In this document: positions 15,019 to 21,428 of the stretch, one piece after another
Layout of the letters: each line of letters starts with the position of its first letter
Position numbering within the stretch: the first letter of the stretch is position 1
Assembly (NCBI GenBank): GCA_025922715.1
Contig: JAICHH010000005.1
Span: forward strand, 1 to 29,457
Direction of reading: 5' to 3'
Length of the DNA stretch: 29,457 bases
From: Nitrososphaeraceae archaeon
GTDB taxonomy: Archaea; Thermoproteota; Nitrososphaeria; Nitrososphaerales; Nitrososphaeraceae
Notes under the pieces: generated by a model
Database searches by the model: none
Told to the model about the DNA's origin: nothing
What the model saw: the letters and a program-made list of their open reading frames with translations, nothing else
Position numbers and translations under genes: made by a program

Positions 15019-15933
15019 TTAAAAAAGGAAATGATTGAACAGAGTTAAAGTTCCAAGAATTGCTTCCTCTAACCTTATAGTCTGGGTCTTTTGGTAAGGA
15101 AACATATTTAGATACATTGAATTTTTCGTCTTATAGTAATTAGGATAAATTTCTTTAATACCTTTGCTAGGTGAACCGAAAACAATTAATAAATTTTCAA
15201 AATTGGTAATATTCTCGTTAAACTGAGATTCAGCACTTTTGAAAGTCCTTCCTTTCTTTGATGTAAATATAACAAATGTCTTTTGGTCAAGTATTTTAAA
15301 AAATTCTTCAAGTGAATTTACTTTCTCTATACTGTATCCCAAATATAGCTTTTCCAAATCTTTTCCAAATGCCCTAATGACTTTTAGATTGGGATATATA
15401 TTAATAAACTTGACAACTATTTTTTCTCCATGACTGCCTTCTCCTAAGAATGGGATAGGACAATCCAGTCCTACATCTACATATAATTTATAATTTTCCT
15501 TAAAATTAATGATGAATTTTTGACCACTAGTAAATGTATTTCTCTCCATTTGTTTAATAATGGAATTGCGGTCCTGTAGAATACCCACTCTTATTTCACC
15601 AATCTTGACATCCTTGAGTTGAACCTTATTCTTATGGTGAGGAGCTCTAATCGGTGGTAGAAGACCTGTGTATGACAAGTCTGCATTCATTGGATAAATT
15701 GATTTTCTTAAATATGGCGGGGTATTCAAAAATTCAAGTATTAATTTAATAAGAGATATATCTGAATTTTTTCTTTTTTCTGTAGGATCTTTGTATATGA
15801 CAATTTTTTCAACTCCAAAAATAGAAAAAGCCCTCGCAAACTTACCAATCTTTAAAGTTTTTTCTCTTAACCCCTTTTCATCTGATAATGAAGAATCTGG
15901 GATAGCTACGGAAATTTTATCTTTTATCTTCAT
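15019..15933 (-). CDS. SPOUT-family putative RNA methyltransferase (DUF171/COG2106)
   Basis: The 304-residue protein matches the archaeal/eukaryotic SPOUT family that neighbours rpl3 in many archaea. The N-terminal SPOUT part (KISVAIPDSSLSDEKGLREKTLKIGKFARAFSIFGVEKIVIYKD) is split from the C-terminal knot part by an OB-like insertion that includes LRKSIYPMNADLSYTGLLPPIRAPHH and VDVGLDCPIPF. The C-terminal knot region shows LLIVFGSPSKGIKEIYPNY and the closing FPYQKTQTIRLEEAILGTLTLFN, where the AdoMet pocket is expected. The RNA target is not known from sequence, and 23S rRNA is an inference from context. The ATG overlaps the TlpA-like stop by four bases. Confidence 0.87.
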   Translation of the reverse strand: MKIKDKISVAIPDSSLSDEKGLREKTLKIGKFARAFSIFGVEKIVIYKDPTEKRKNSDISLIKLILEFLNTPPYLRKSIYPMNADLSYTGLLPPIRAPHHKNKVQLKDVKIGEIRVGILQDRNSIIKQMERNTFTSGQKFIINFKENYKLYVDVGLDCPIPFLGEGSHGEKIVVKFINIYPNLKVIRAFGKDLEKLYLGYSIEKVNSLEEFFKILDQKTFVIFTSKKGRTFKSAESQFNENITNFENLLIVFGSPSKGIKEIYPNYYKTKNSMYLNMFPYQKTQTIRLEEAILGTLTLFNHFLF

Positions 15934-16580
15934 TCATTCACTAATTGATTTACCAAACCATTGAGATAATTATTTGCTCCAAAAAAAACATTTCGTAAGT
16001 TACCTTTTCTATCGACCAGAATTGCAGAAGGAGTACCTTTAAGTTTGTATTCGTCAAACGTTAAAGCAGAATATTTTTTATTCTTTAGATATTGTTTGAT
16101 TCGCTCAAAAAGCACTTTCTTATCTGGCTCACTGTAAGAGTTATAGTTGTCAATATTGGATTCTATAAAATCAATAACGTTACTATCAGAAAAATCTTGA
16201 GTATTCTTTTTTAAGACATCCATAGCTACAGGGAAAGGAATTTTATAATTAAGTTTATCCCCTTCAACTAGTTGACCATACTGGCCTAGTGCATTGAATG
16301 TCTCTCCAATAACTTTTCCAGAAGATAATAGTAATTTTAGATTCTCTAATGTGTTTTTATCATAATCTTCAAATGCTGTAGCTAATCCTAAAACTACTAC
16401 ATCATCTTTGCTATTATTTTTGTATATCTCTATTGCACTAGGAAGGCCATACATAAAACATCCAGGACAATTGACTTGGAATACTTCAACAAGAATCACT
16501 TTTCCGATATTCTTATCTATGTTTGTGGGTAATCCTTGCACCCATTCGGAAACATGCAAGTTTGGAGCCTTAGTACCCAT
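15930..16580 (-). CDS. TlpA/AhpC-like thioredoxin-fold protein
   Basis: The 216-residue protein has a thioredoxin fold of the TlpA/redoxin type. The active site is Cys38-Pro-Gly-Cys41 in VEVFQVNCPGCFMYGLP, and the cis-proline is in LKGTPSAILVDRKGNLRNVFFG near residue 185-205. An insertion of about 100 residues lies between them, with few recognisable motifs. There is no signal peptide, so it acts in the cytoplasm, unlike most bacterial TlpA proteins. It lies between psmA and the SPOUT gene, and its stop overlaps the SPOUT start by four bases. Its redox partner is not identifiable here. Confidence 0.83.
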   Translation of the reverse strand: MGTKAPNLHVSEWVQGLPTNIDKNIGKVILVEVFQVNCPGCFMYGLPSAIEIYKNNSKDDVVVLGLATAFEDYDKNTLENLKLLLSSGKVIGETFNALGQYGQLVEGDKLNYKIPFPVAMDVLKKNTQDFSDSNVIDFIESNIDNYNSYSEPDKKVLFERIKQYLKNKKYSALTFDEYKLKGTPSAILVDRKGNLRNVFFGANNYLNGLVNQLVNE

Positions 16581-16601
16581 TATAATGTCAATTAAACAAA
16601 A

Positions 16602-16613
16602 TAAATATAAACA
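16602..16613 (-). promoter_or_regulatory. Possible TATA element of the TlpA-SPOUT genes
   Basis: In the 52-base gap after psmA the minus strand reads a box like TTTATATTTA about 25-30 bases before the ATG at 16580. A T-run just upstream could end the psmA transcript. Together they suggest the TlpA-SPOUT pair may start its own message. Confidence 0.3.
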
Positions 16614-16632
16614 TTCGTAAAAACAATATTTA

Positions 16633-17376
16633 CTATGGTTTGTCTTTTGGATTGGTAGGATTATCTTTGGCTATTTTTGCGAACTTCTCTATTTCTTCTT
16701 CCCCTACTTTTCTCATAATTTTGCTTTCATTTTCGATCAATGACATCTTTATATGAGAAATTCCTGTTTTTTCTTCGCTTACCATGTTAATTGACTCTAA
16801 TGCCAGTTTCCCTGCATCTTCTAACGAAACATTTTGTGTGTAATATTTTTCTAAAAACTCATTTACTTGGTCACTTCCTTGCCCTATGGCAATTGCATCA
16901 TATCCAATAAATGTCCCACTAGGATCAGTTAAAAATAATTCGCCTCCAGTCGTATCAACACCTGCAATGATTAATGCAACTCCAAATGGTCTGACGCCTG
17001 CATATTGTGTTAATTGTTGTGACATATCTGCAATATTTTTAGCAACAATTTCCACATCCACTGGTTCATCATAAATTAATTTATTACTTTGAGCAAAAAA
17101 CCTAGCATGATCGACTTGTGCTCTTGCATCAGGGATATAACCTGCTGCAGCGACTCCTATGTGATCATCGATTTGGAAGATCTTTTGAGTGACATCAGAA
17201 ATTTGTAATTTCCTTGTTTTTTCTTCAACTGCCAAAAGAACTCCATCTTTACATTTTATTCCTAAAGCAAGAGTACCTCTCCTTACTGTCTCAATTGCAT
17301 ACTCAACCTGATATAACCTTCCATCAGGAGAAAATACTGTTATAGCTCTATCATAACCTGCTGCTGCTGGTAACAA
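16633..17376 (-). CDS. psmA: 20S proteasome alpha subunit
   Basis: The alpha subunit forms the gating outer rings of the archaeal 20S proteasome. Residues 7-40 carry the alpha signature GYDRAITVFSPDGRLYQVEYAIETVRRGTLALGI, and no catalytic N-terminal Thr is present, as expected for alpha. Later parts (GVAAAGYIPDARAQVDHARFFAQ; RPFGVALIIAGVDTTGGELFLTDPSGTFIGYDAIAIGQGS) are typical. 247 residues is normal. The start is TTG at 17376: the N-terminus MLPAAAGYDRA aligns with family members, and an in-frame stop lies ten codons upstream with no ATG or GTG between. The gene is divergent from the DUF371 gene with a shared AT-rich box between them. Confidence 0.95.
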   Translation of the reverse strand: MLPAAAGYDRAITVFSPDGRLYQVEYAIETVRRGTLALGIKCKDGVLLAVEEKTRKLQISDVTQKIFQIDDHIGVAAAGYIPDARAQVDHARFFAQSNKLIYDEPVDVEIVAKNIADMSQQLTQYAGVRPFGVALIIAGVDTTGGELFLTDPSGTFIGYDAIAIGQGSDQVNEFLEKYYTQNVSLEDAGKLALESINMVSEEKTGISHIKMSLIENESKIMRKVGEEEIEKFAKIAKDNPTNPKDKP

Positions 17377-17399
17377 TTCGATAATACTACTTCCCAGTG

Positions 17400-17416
17400 T
17401 TTAATTTAAATTTACC
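17400..17416. promoter_or_regulatory. Shared AT-rich divergent promoter box of psmA and the DUF371 gene
   Basis: The 63-base divergent gap contains TTTAATTTAAATTTACC. Read on either strand it resembles a TATA element, about 25-35 bases from the TTG start of psmA on one side and about 25-35 from the TTG start of the DUF371 gene on the other. Both genes would then have very short leaders or none. Confidence 0.4.
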
Positions 17417-17439
17417 TTATTAACGCAGTCTCTTTCATA

Positions 17440-17865
17440 TTGGTAATTGATGAAATTAAGTTTTCTGGCCATCCAAATGTTCTAGCAACACATCCGAGAA
17501 CAATAGAAATAACAAAAGACAATTATCTGACAAAAGAAGGAAATTGTATTATAGGAATAAATGCTAACAAGGCTTGTAAGGATTTAAACCCAAAATTACG
17601 AAAGTTGATAACAAAGGATGATATTCCAATAAAGTTCCAGATAATTGTTGGGACTCTATCGTTTGAAATCAATGGATTTGGAAACAGCAAATTAACGTTG
17701 AACAATCAGCATGAGATTGTGATTAGAACTAGTAATTATATATCCTCAAGAACCCTGTCGATAAAATGTAATAGAGCAGCGGTTCATATACCAAGAGACA
17801 TTGTATCGTTATTACAGGATAGTAATGCCAAGGGGTCATTAATAATTTCTGCAAATGAGCCTTGA
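17440..17865 (+). CDS. DUF371 family protein
   Basis: The 141-residue protein matches DUF371, a family of small archaeal proteins of unknown function. The diagnostic N-terminal part is FSGHPNVLATHPRTIEITKDNYLTKEGNCIIGINANKAC, where GHPNV and the T-H-x-x-T-x-E-x-T-K pattern are conserved. The C-terminal half is beta-rich (IVIRTSNYISSRTLSIKCNRAAVHIPRDIVSLLQD). The gene has no signal peptide or membrane helix. The start is TTG at 17440, with no ATG in frame nearby. It is divergent from psmA. Confidence 0.82.
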   Translation: MVIDEIKFSGHPNVLATHPRTIEITKDNYLTKEGNCIIGINANKACKDLNPKLRKLITKDDIPIKFQIIVGTLSFEINGFGNSKLTLNNQHEIVIRTSNYISSRTLSIKCNRAAVHIPRDIVSLLQDSNAKGSLIISANEP

Positions 17866-17889
17866 TAATTAATAAAAAAATCTATTATA

Positions 17890-18759
17890 TTATTTAATTC
17901 TATCACCAGTTATCATTTCATATGCATGAATATATCTTTTCGAAATTTTTTGTATTAAACTTGAAGGTAATTTAGGAGGTTGAGGTTTTGTATTATAAGA
18001 TTTCTGTTCATTAACTTTGTTCTTAAATCCCATATTTGTGAGCCAATCCCTTAAAATTTGTTTATCATAACTTTCTTGAGTGGATCCTTTTTGATAAGAA
18101 GCCTTTTTCCATATTCTATATTCATCTGGACCAAGAGAATCTCCCAAAACGATTTCTCGTTTACTATTGAAACCAAATTCAAATTTTGCATCTGCAATTA
18201 AAAACCCGGCAAGGTTTACAATTTTGCTCATTTTGAGATAAAGTTCTATGGATTTATTTTTCAAAAATTCAAAATCATGCTGTGATAAAATATTAGATGA
18301 AATTATTTCATTTTTAGAAATGGGAATATCATGTGCGCGGGATTTAGTAGTAGGATCAAACACTGGCTCAGATAGTTTTGAAGCGATTACTGGATCAAAA
18401 TTATGAGACAAAATATGAAACTCTTCAGAATCTTTCCAATCAATTTCATTGTTGTTATATCTATCAACTAGACTTCCATAAAAATAACCTCTGACGACAC
18501 ATTCAATTGGTATCATGGATAGGTGTTCGACTAGCATTTTATTGGCGTCAATAGTTTTAATCATATGATGTTGGACGTCGAGATTATCAAACCAAAACTT
18601 TGCAAACTTACACAAAACTTCACCTTTTTTTGGAATATCTTGTGCCATATTAACATCAAATGCAGATATCCTATTAGAAAAAACAAATAACAGAGTATTC
18701 TTGCTATTCTCGCTATTATAATAAACATCTTTAACCTTTCCCCGATGCAATAATTTCAA
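17890..18759 (-). CDS. purC: Phosphoribosylaminoimidazole-succinocarboxamide synthase
   Basis: SAICAR synthase joins CAIR and aspartate with ATP in purine synthesis. The 289-residue protein starts with LLHRGKVKDVYYNSENSKNTLLFVFSNRISAFDV, the ATP-binding N-lobe. It has MIPIECVVRGYFYGS near 82-97, the DPTTKSRAHDIPIS loop near 135-148, ADAKFEFGFN near 190 and VLGDSLGPDEYRIW near 204-217. It resembles the long bacterial/eukaryotic type more than the shortest 235-residue form. The start is TTG at 18759, preceded two codons upstream by an in-frame stop. Other pur genes lie at 19786-25185 on the opposite strand. Confidence 0.93.
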   Translation of the reverse strand: MKLLHRGKVKDVYYNSENSKNTLLFVFSNRISAFDVNMAQDIPKKGEVLCKFAKFWFDNLDVQHHMIKTIDANKMLVEHLSMIPIECVVRGYFYGSLVDRYNNNEIDWKDSEEFHILSHNFDPVIASKLSEPVFDPTTKSRAHDIPISKNEIISSNILSQHDFEFLKNKSIELYLKMSKIVNLAGFLIADAKFEFGFNSKREIVLGDSLGPDEYRIWKKASYQKGSTQESYDKQILRDWLTNMGFKNKVNEQKSYNTKPQPPKLPSSLIQKISKRYIHAYEMITGDRIK

Positions 18760-18783
18760 TAACTAAAATATTATAAGAAATAT

Positions 18784-18793
18784 CTTTTTATAA
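18784..18793 (-). promoter_or_regulatory. Possible TATA element of purC
   Basis: In the 66-base divergent gap, the minus strand reads TTATAAAAAG about 25-34 bases before the purC TTG start, giving an almost leaderless message. The same gap must serve the ABC permease on the other strand. Confidence 0.35.
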
Positions 18794-18825
18794 TTATCGA
18801 TTATTAAAAACGATCATTAACTAAT

Positions 18826-19626
18826 ATGATTTTAGATAAGGCGAATCGCTATTTCATAAATAACACAATTAGTTTAAATTACAATGCCTATATGTTCAAA
18901 GTTTATCAGATATTAATTATAGCATATACAACGGGAATATTATGGTTAAGAAGAAATCCTCTTTCACTGATGTTTACCGCAATTACACCTTTTTCCTTAT
19001 TATTTGTTTTATTTATCATTAGCGATGGACAATATACGCAATTTGCTATAAGTGGAAGTTTAGTAATGGCTTTAGTTGGTTATGGACTAGCACTAGGTCA
19101 AGATATTACATATTATAAAACAGAATATAAAATCCAGGATATGTTTGTGGCCTCTCCTATATCACCATTAACATATATGACTGGTCTAGCGCTCTCGGAA
19201 ATTTTATTTGGATTTCCAGCGCTAGTCGTTTTATTATTTTTAATATTTTATATAGGAGTTTCGTTGGTGTATATTCCCCTACTTATTTTTATTATACTTA
19301 TTGTGTGGATCTCTACTTCTAGTATGGGTTTCTTTTTATCATCACATATGTTACATATGAAAAATGCAACTCAGATTATATCTTTTGTTAATGTTTTTTT
19401 AGCTATATTACCACCTGTTTTTTATTCAATTAACAAGCTCCCAGATGTTCTTCAATATGTTTCCTATATTGCACCTACAACTCATGCATCCTTAATGATT
19501 CAATATGCTATGGGATTTGACACTCCTGAAAATTGGTCTGTTCTGATTGGAATATTAGTACAGTTAGTATACGCTATTGGATTTATTACCTTAGCAAAAA
19601 CTCATGCAATGTGGAGAGAAACTTAG
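18826..19626 (+). CDS. ABC-2 type transporter permease
   Basis: The 266-residue integral membrane protein has about six transmembrane helices, at roughly residues 24-42, 47-66, 73-92, 116-165 (two helices), 182-202 and 238-258. The amphipathic N-terminal helix (residues 23-44, MFKVYQILIIAYTTGILWLRRNPLS) and the ALVGYGLALGQDITYYKTEYKIQDMFVASPISPLTYMTGLALSEILFG region are typical of ABC-2 permeases, which export drugs, lipids or polysaccharides. A second ATG at codon 23 is a possible start. No ATP-binding gene is next to it, so its partner must be elsewhere. The gene ends 29 bases before the tRNA-Thr on the other strand. Confidence 0.82.
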   Translation: MILDKANRYFINNTISLNYNAYMFKVYQILIIAYTTGILWLRRNPLSLMFTAITPFSLLFVLFIISDGQYTQFAISGSLVMALVGYGLALGQDITYYKTEYKIQDMFVASPISPLTYMTGLALSEILFGFPALVVLLFLIFYIGVSLVYIPLLIFIILIVWISTSSMGFFLSSHMLHMKNATQIISFVNVFLAILPPVFYSINKLPDVLQYVSYIAPTTHASLMIQYAMGFDTPENWSVLIGILVQLVYAIGFITLAKTHAMWRET

Positions 19627-19640
19627 ATGACGTCGAAATT

Positions 19641-19650
19641 ACTTTTTTAC
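19641..19650 (+). terminator. T-run after the ABC permease gene
   Basis: A six-T run (ACTTTTTTAC) lies 16 bases after the permease stop and just before the tRNA-Thr 3' end. It is a plausible archaeal T-tract stop for the plus-strand transcript. Confidence 0.35.
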
Positions 19651-19654
19651 TCGT

Positions 19655-19729
19655 AGGTCATGGTGGGATTTGGACCCACGACCTAAGGTTTACAAAACCT
19701 TCGCTCTGGCCAGGCTGAGCTACATGACC
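19655..19729 (-). tRNA. tRNA-Thr (TGT)
   Basis: On the minus strand a 75-base cloverleaf is complete. It has acceptor stem GGTCATG/CATGACC, D arm GCTC/GAGC, anticodon stem AAGGT/ACCTT with loop TTTGTAA, and anticodon TGT at 19692-19694. The T arm is GTGGG/CCCAC, and the discriminator is T, as in archaeal tRNA-Thr. There is no intron and no encoded CCA. The T loop reads TCCAAAT, so position 55 is C rather than the nearly universal T. Confidence 0.94.
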
Positions 19730-19743
19730 ATGAATATCATCGA

Positions 19744-19755
19744 TTTTTAATAATT
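19744..19755. promoter_or_regulatory. Shared AT-rich box between tRNA-Thr and purS
   Basis: TTTTTAATAATT lies about 15-26 bases upstream of the tRNA-Thr 5' end and about 31-42 bases before the purS ATG at 19786. It could act as a TATA element in both directions. Confidence 0.35.
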
Positions 19756-19785
19756 ACTATAATTAATTCTTTGCCAATAATTAAA

Positions 19786-20091
19786 ATGTATTTAAGTAAC
19801 TATACTAATCAGGCTATATTATTGAAGAATAAAGAGTTTAATGTTATCGTTACAATAGAAAACAAATCTTTTATAAATGACCCTGAAGGAGAAACAATTT
19901 ACCATGATTTAATTTTAAAAAATAAATACAATAATATTAAATCTGTGAGAACTGCAAAGGTATTAAAACTAATTGTAAATGCAAAAAACCCAATACAAGC
20001 AACCTTGAGTGTAAAAAAAATGTGTGAAGATTTAAGAATCTTTAATCCAATTGTAAGTGATTGTCAAGTTAATATCATCTCCGATGAATAA
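19786..20091 (+). CDS. purS: Phosphoribosylformylglycinamidine synthase subunit PurS
   Basis: PurS is the small subunit that joins PurQ and PurL to make FGAM synthase. The core FNVIVTIENKSFINDPEGETIYHDLILKNKYNNIKSVRTAKVLKLIVNAKNPIQATLSVKKMCEDLRIFNPIVSDCQV matches the PurS fold, including the D-P-E-G motif. The upstream start is uncertain: TTG at 19771, ATG at 19786 (chosen) and TTG at 19822 are all in frame. The last gives 89 residues, closest to the usual 80-90. Its partners purQ and purL begin about 620 bases downstream, separated by a reverse-strand CBS-domain gene. Confidence 0.88.
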   Translation: MYLSNYTNQAILLKNKEFNVIVTIENKSFINDPEGETIYHDLILKNKYNNIKSVRTAKVLKLIVNAKNPIQATLSVKKMCEDLRIFNPIVSDCQVNIISDE

Positions 20092-20152
20092 TTATTAAGA
20101 TAAAGATATTTCATAATAGTAATGTTATAGATTTTTGATCAATATTGGTAAT

Positions 20153-20590
20153 TTAATAATTTTCCACATTACTCTGAGATAAACGACTTGAGAGTGTATT
20201 ATTCAAAAGTAATATAGTCCGCAGGTGCTTGGCTAAATCAGTTACAGTAATTATACCTACGACTTTGCCATTTTCTATAATAGGTAGTCTTCTTATCCTA
20301 TTATTGACCATTCTTTGAACCGCAACATCAATAGGAGTATCAGGTGATGCAGATGTTCTGATTTTAGACATCATGTTTCCTATTCTGACACTCGATAATT
20401 TTAATTCTTTTAGACAAATCTTTTTGATAAAATCTCTTTCTGTAACAATTCCAATGGGTTGATCATCAGCTAAAACAATTAAACAGCTTACTCCTTTTTC
20501 AGTCATTAACTGCGCAGCTTTTAAAGCAGTTTCATTTTCTGATATTGTGAGCAGATCTTTGATCATTATATCCCTTACAGATTCAATCAT
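20153..20590 (-). CDS. Two-CBS-domain protein
   Basis: The 145-residue protein is essentially two CBS domains: residues about 5-60 (VRDIMIKDLLTISENETALKAAQLMTEKGVSCLIVLADDQPIGIVTERDFIKKI) and about 68-128 (IGNMMSKIRTSASPDTPIDVAVQRMVNNRIRRLPIIENGKVVGIITVTDLAKHL). Paired CBS domains usually bind adenine nucleotides such as AMP or ATP. No enzyme or channel domain is attached. It starts at ATG 20590 on the strand opposite to purS and purQ, between them. A role as an adenine nucleotide sensor near the purine genes is a tempting guess only. Confidence 0.88.
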   Translation of the reverse strand: MIESVRDIMIKDLLTISENETALKAAQLMTEKGVSCLIVLADDQPIGIVTERDFIKKICLKELKLSSVRIGNMMSKIRTSASPDTPIDVAVQRMVNNRIRRLPIIENGKVVGIITVTDLAKHLRTILLLNNTLSSRLSQSNVENY

Positions 20591-20684
20591 GGCAATGAAA
20601 TATATTATAAAATGAAAAACCTTATAATTCTATCAATTTAAGTGTTTTATATAATACTTTTATTTGATCCAAAAATATTAATCC

Positions 20685-20693
20685 CTATAAATG
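20685..20693 (+). promoter_or_regulatory. Possible TATA element of purQ
   Basis: CTATAAATG lies about 18-26 bases before the ATG at 20711. A TATA box here would lie inside the longer open frame that begins with GTG at 20642, which supports the shorter purQ start. Confidence 0.4.
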
Positions 20694-20710
20694 TATTTTT
20701 AAAACATCAA

Positions 20711-21403
20711 ATGCAAAAAATTGGAATTCCAGTTTTCCCTGGAAGCAATTGTGACAGGGATATTTATCATGTTTTAACACATTTATACAATATAAAAACT
20801 GACTTTATATGGCATAAGAAAGAAAATATAAAAAATTACAATGCAATAATCATTCCGGGTGGCTTTTCTTTTGGTGATAGATTAAGAGCAGGAATCATCG
20901 CTGCTCATAGCCCTATAATCAAAGAAGTAAAAAGACTGGCCAATGATGGAGTACCAGTATTGGGAATTTGTAATGGATTTCAAATTTTAGTTGAATCTGA
21001 ATTACTTCCGGGGTCATTAATTAAGAATAATTGCCTTAATTTTATTTGCAAATGGACAGATCTGAAGGTTAGAAATACAAATACTCCTTTTACATCTAAA
21101 TTTAAAAAGAATGAATTATTTAAAATCCCTATTGCTAATGGAGAAGGAAGATTTATTTTAAATGAAGATCAGTTAAAAGAGATTAAAAAAAAAAATCAGA
21201 TAGTTTTTAGTTACCACCAGGATGATCCTAATGGTTCTATCGACTCTATTGCCGGAGTTAGTAATGATGCTAGAAATATTGTAGGAATGATGCCTCATCC
21301 TGAAAGAACTTGTCAACCTGAATTGAAATTATTTGGATTGAATAATTCGGCTATGAAAATTTTTGATTCATTAATTGCATATATAAAAAAAATAAGCTCA
21401 TAA
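20711..21403 (+). CDS. purQ: FGAM synthase glutaminase subunit PurQ
   Basis: PurQ hydrolyses glutamine and passes ammonia to PurL. The class I amidotransferase triad is visible: the nucleophile Cys87 in GICNGFQILVE, and His196 and Glu198 in MPHPERT. The N-terminus MQKIGIPVFPGSNCDRD and IIIPGGFSFGDRLRAG near 46-61 are typical. The open frame extends upstream to a GTG at 20642, but the family begins at the ATG chosen here, and a TATA-like box lies just before it. 230 residues is normal. purL starts 25 bases downstream, so purQ and purL form an operon. Confidence 0.95.
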   Translation: MQKIGIPVFPGSNCDRDIYHVLTHLYNIKTDFIWHKKENIKNYNAIIIPGGFSFGDRLRAGIIAAHSPIIKEVKRLANDGVPVLGICNGFQILVESELLPGSLIKNNCLNFICKWTDLKVRNTNTPFTSKFKKNELFKIPIANGEGRFILNEDQLKEIKKKNQIVFSYHQDDPNGSIDSIAGVSNDARNIVGMMPHPERTCQPELKLFGLNNSAMKIFDSLIAYIKKISS

Positions 21404-21428
21404 ATAGTCGAACCATCATAGATAGTAT

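Noticed and set aside
20642..20710. N-terminal extension of purQ from a GTG start
   Set aside because: The 23 added residues are not part of the PurQ family and a TATA-like box lies within them; the ATG at 20711 is preferred.
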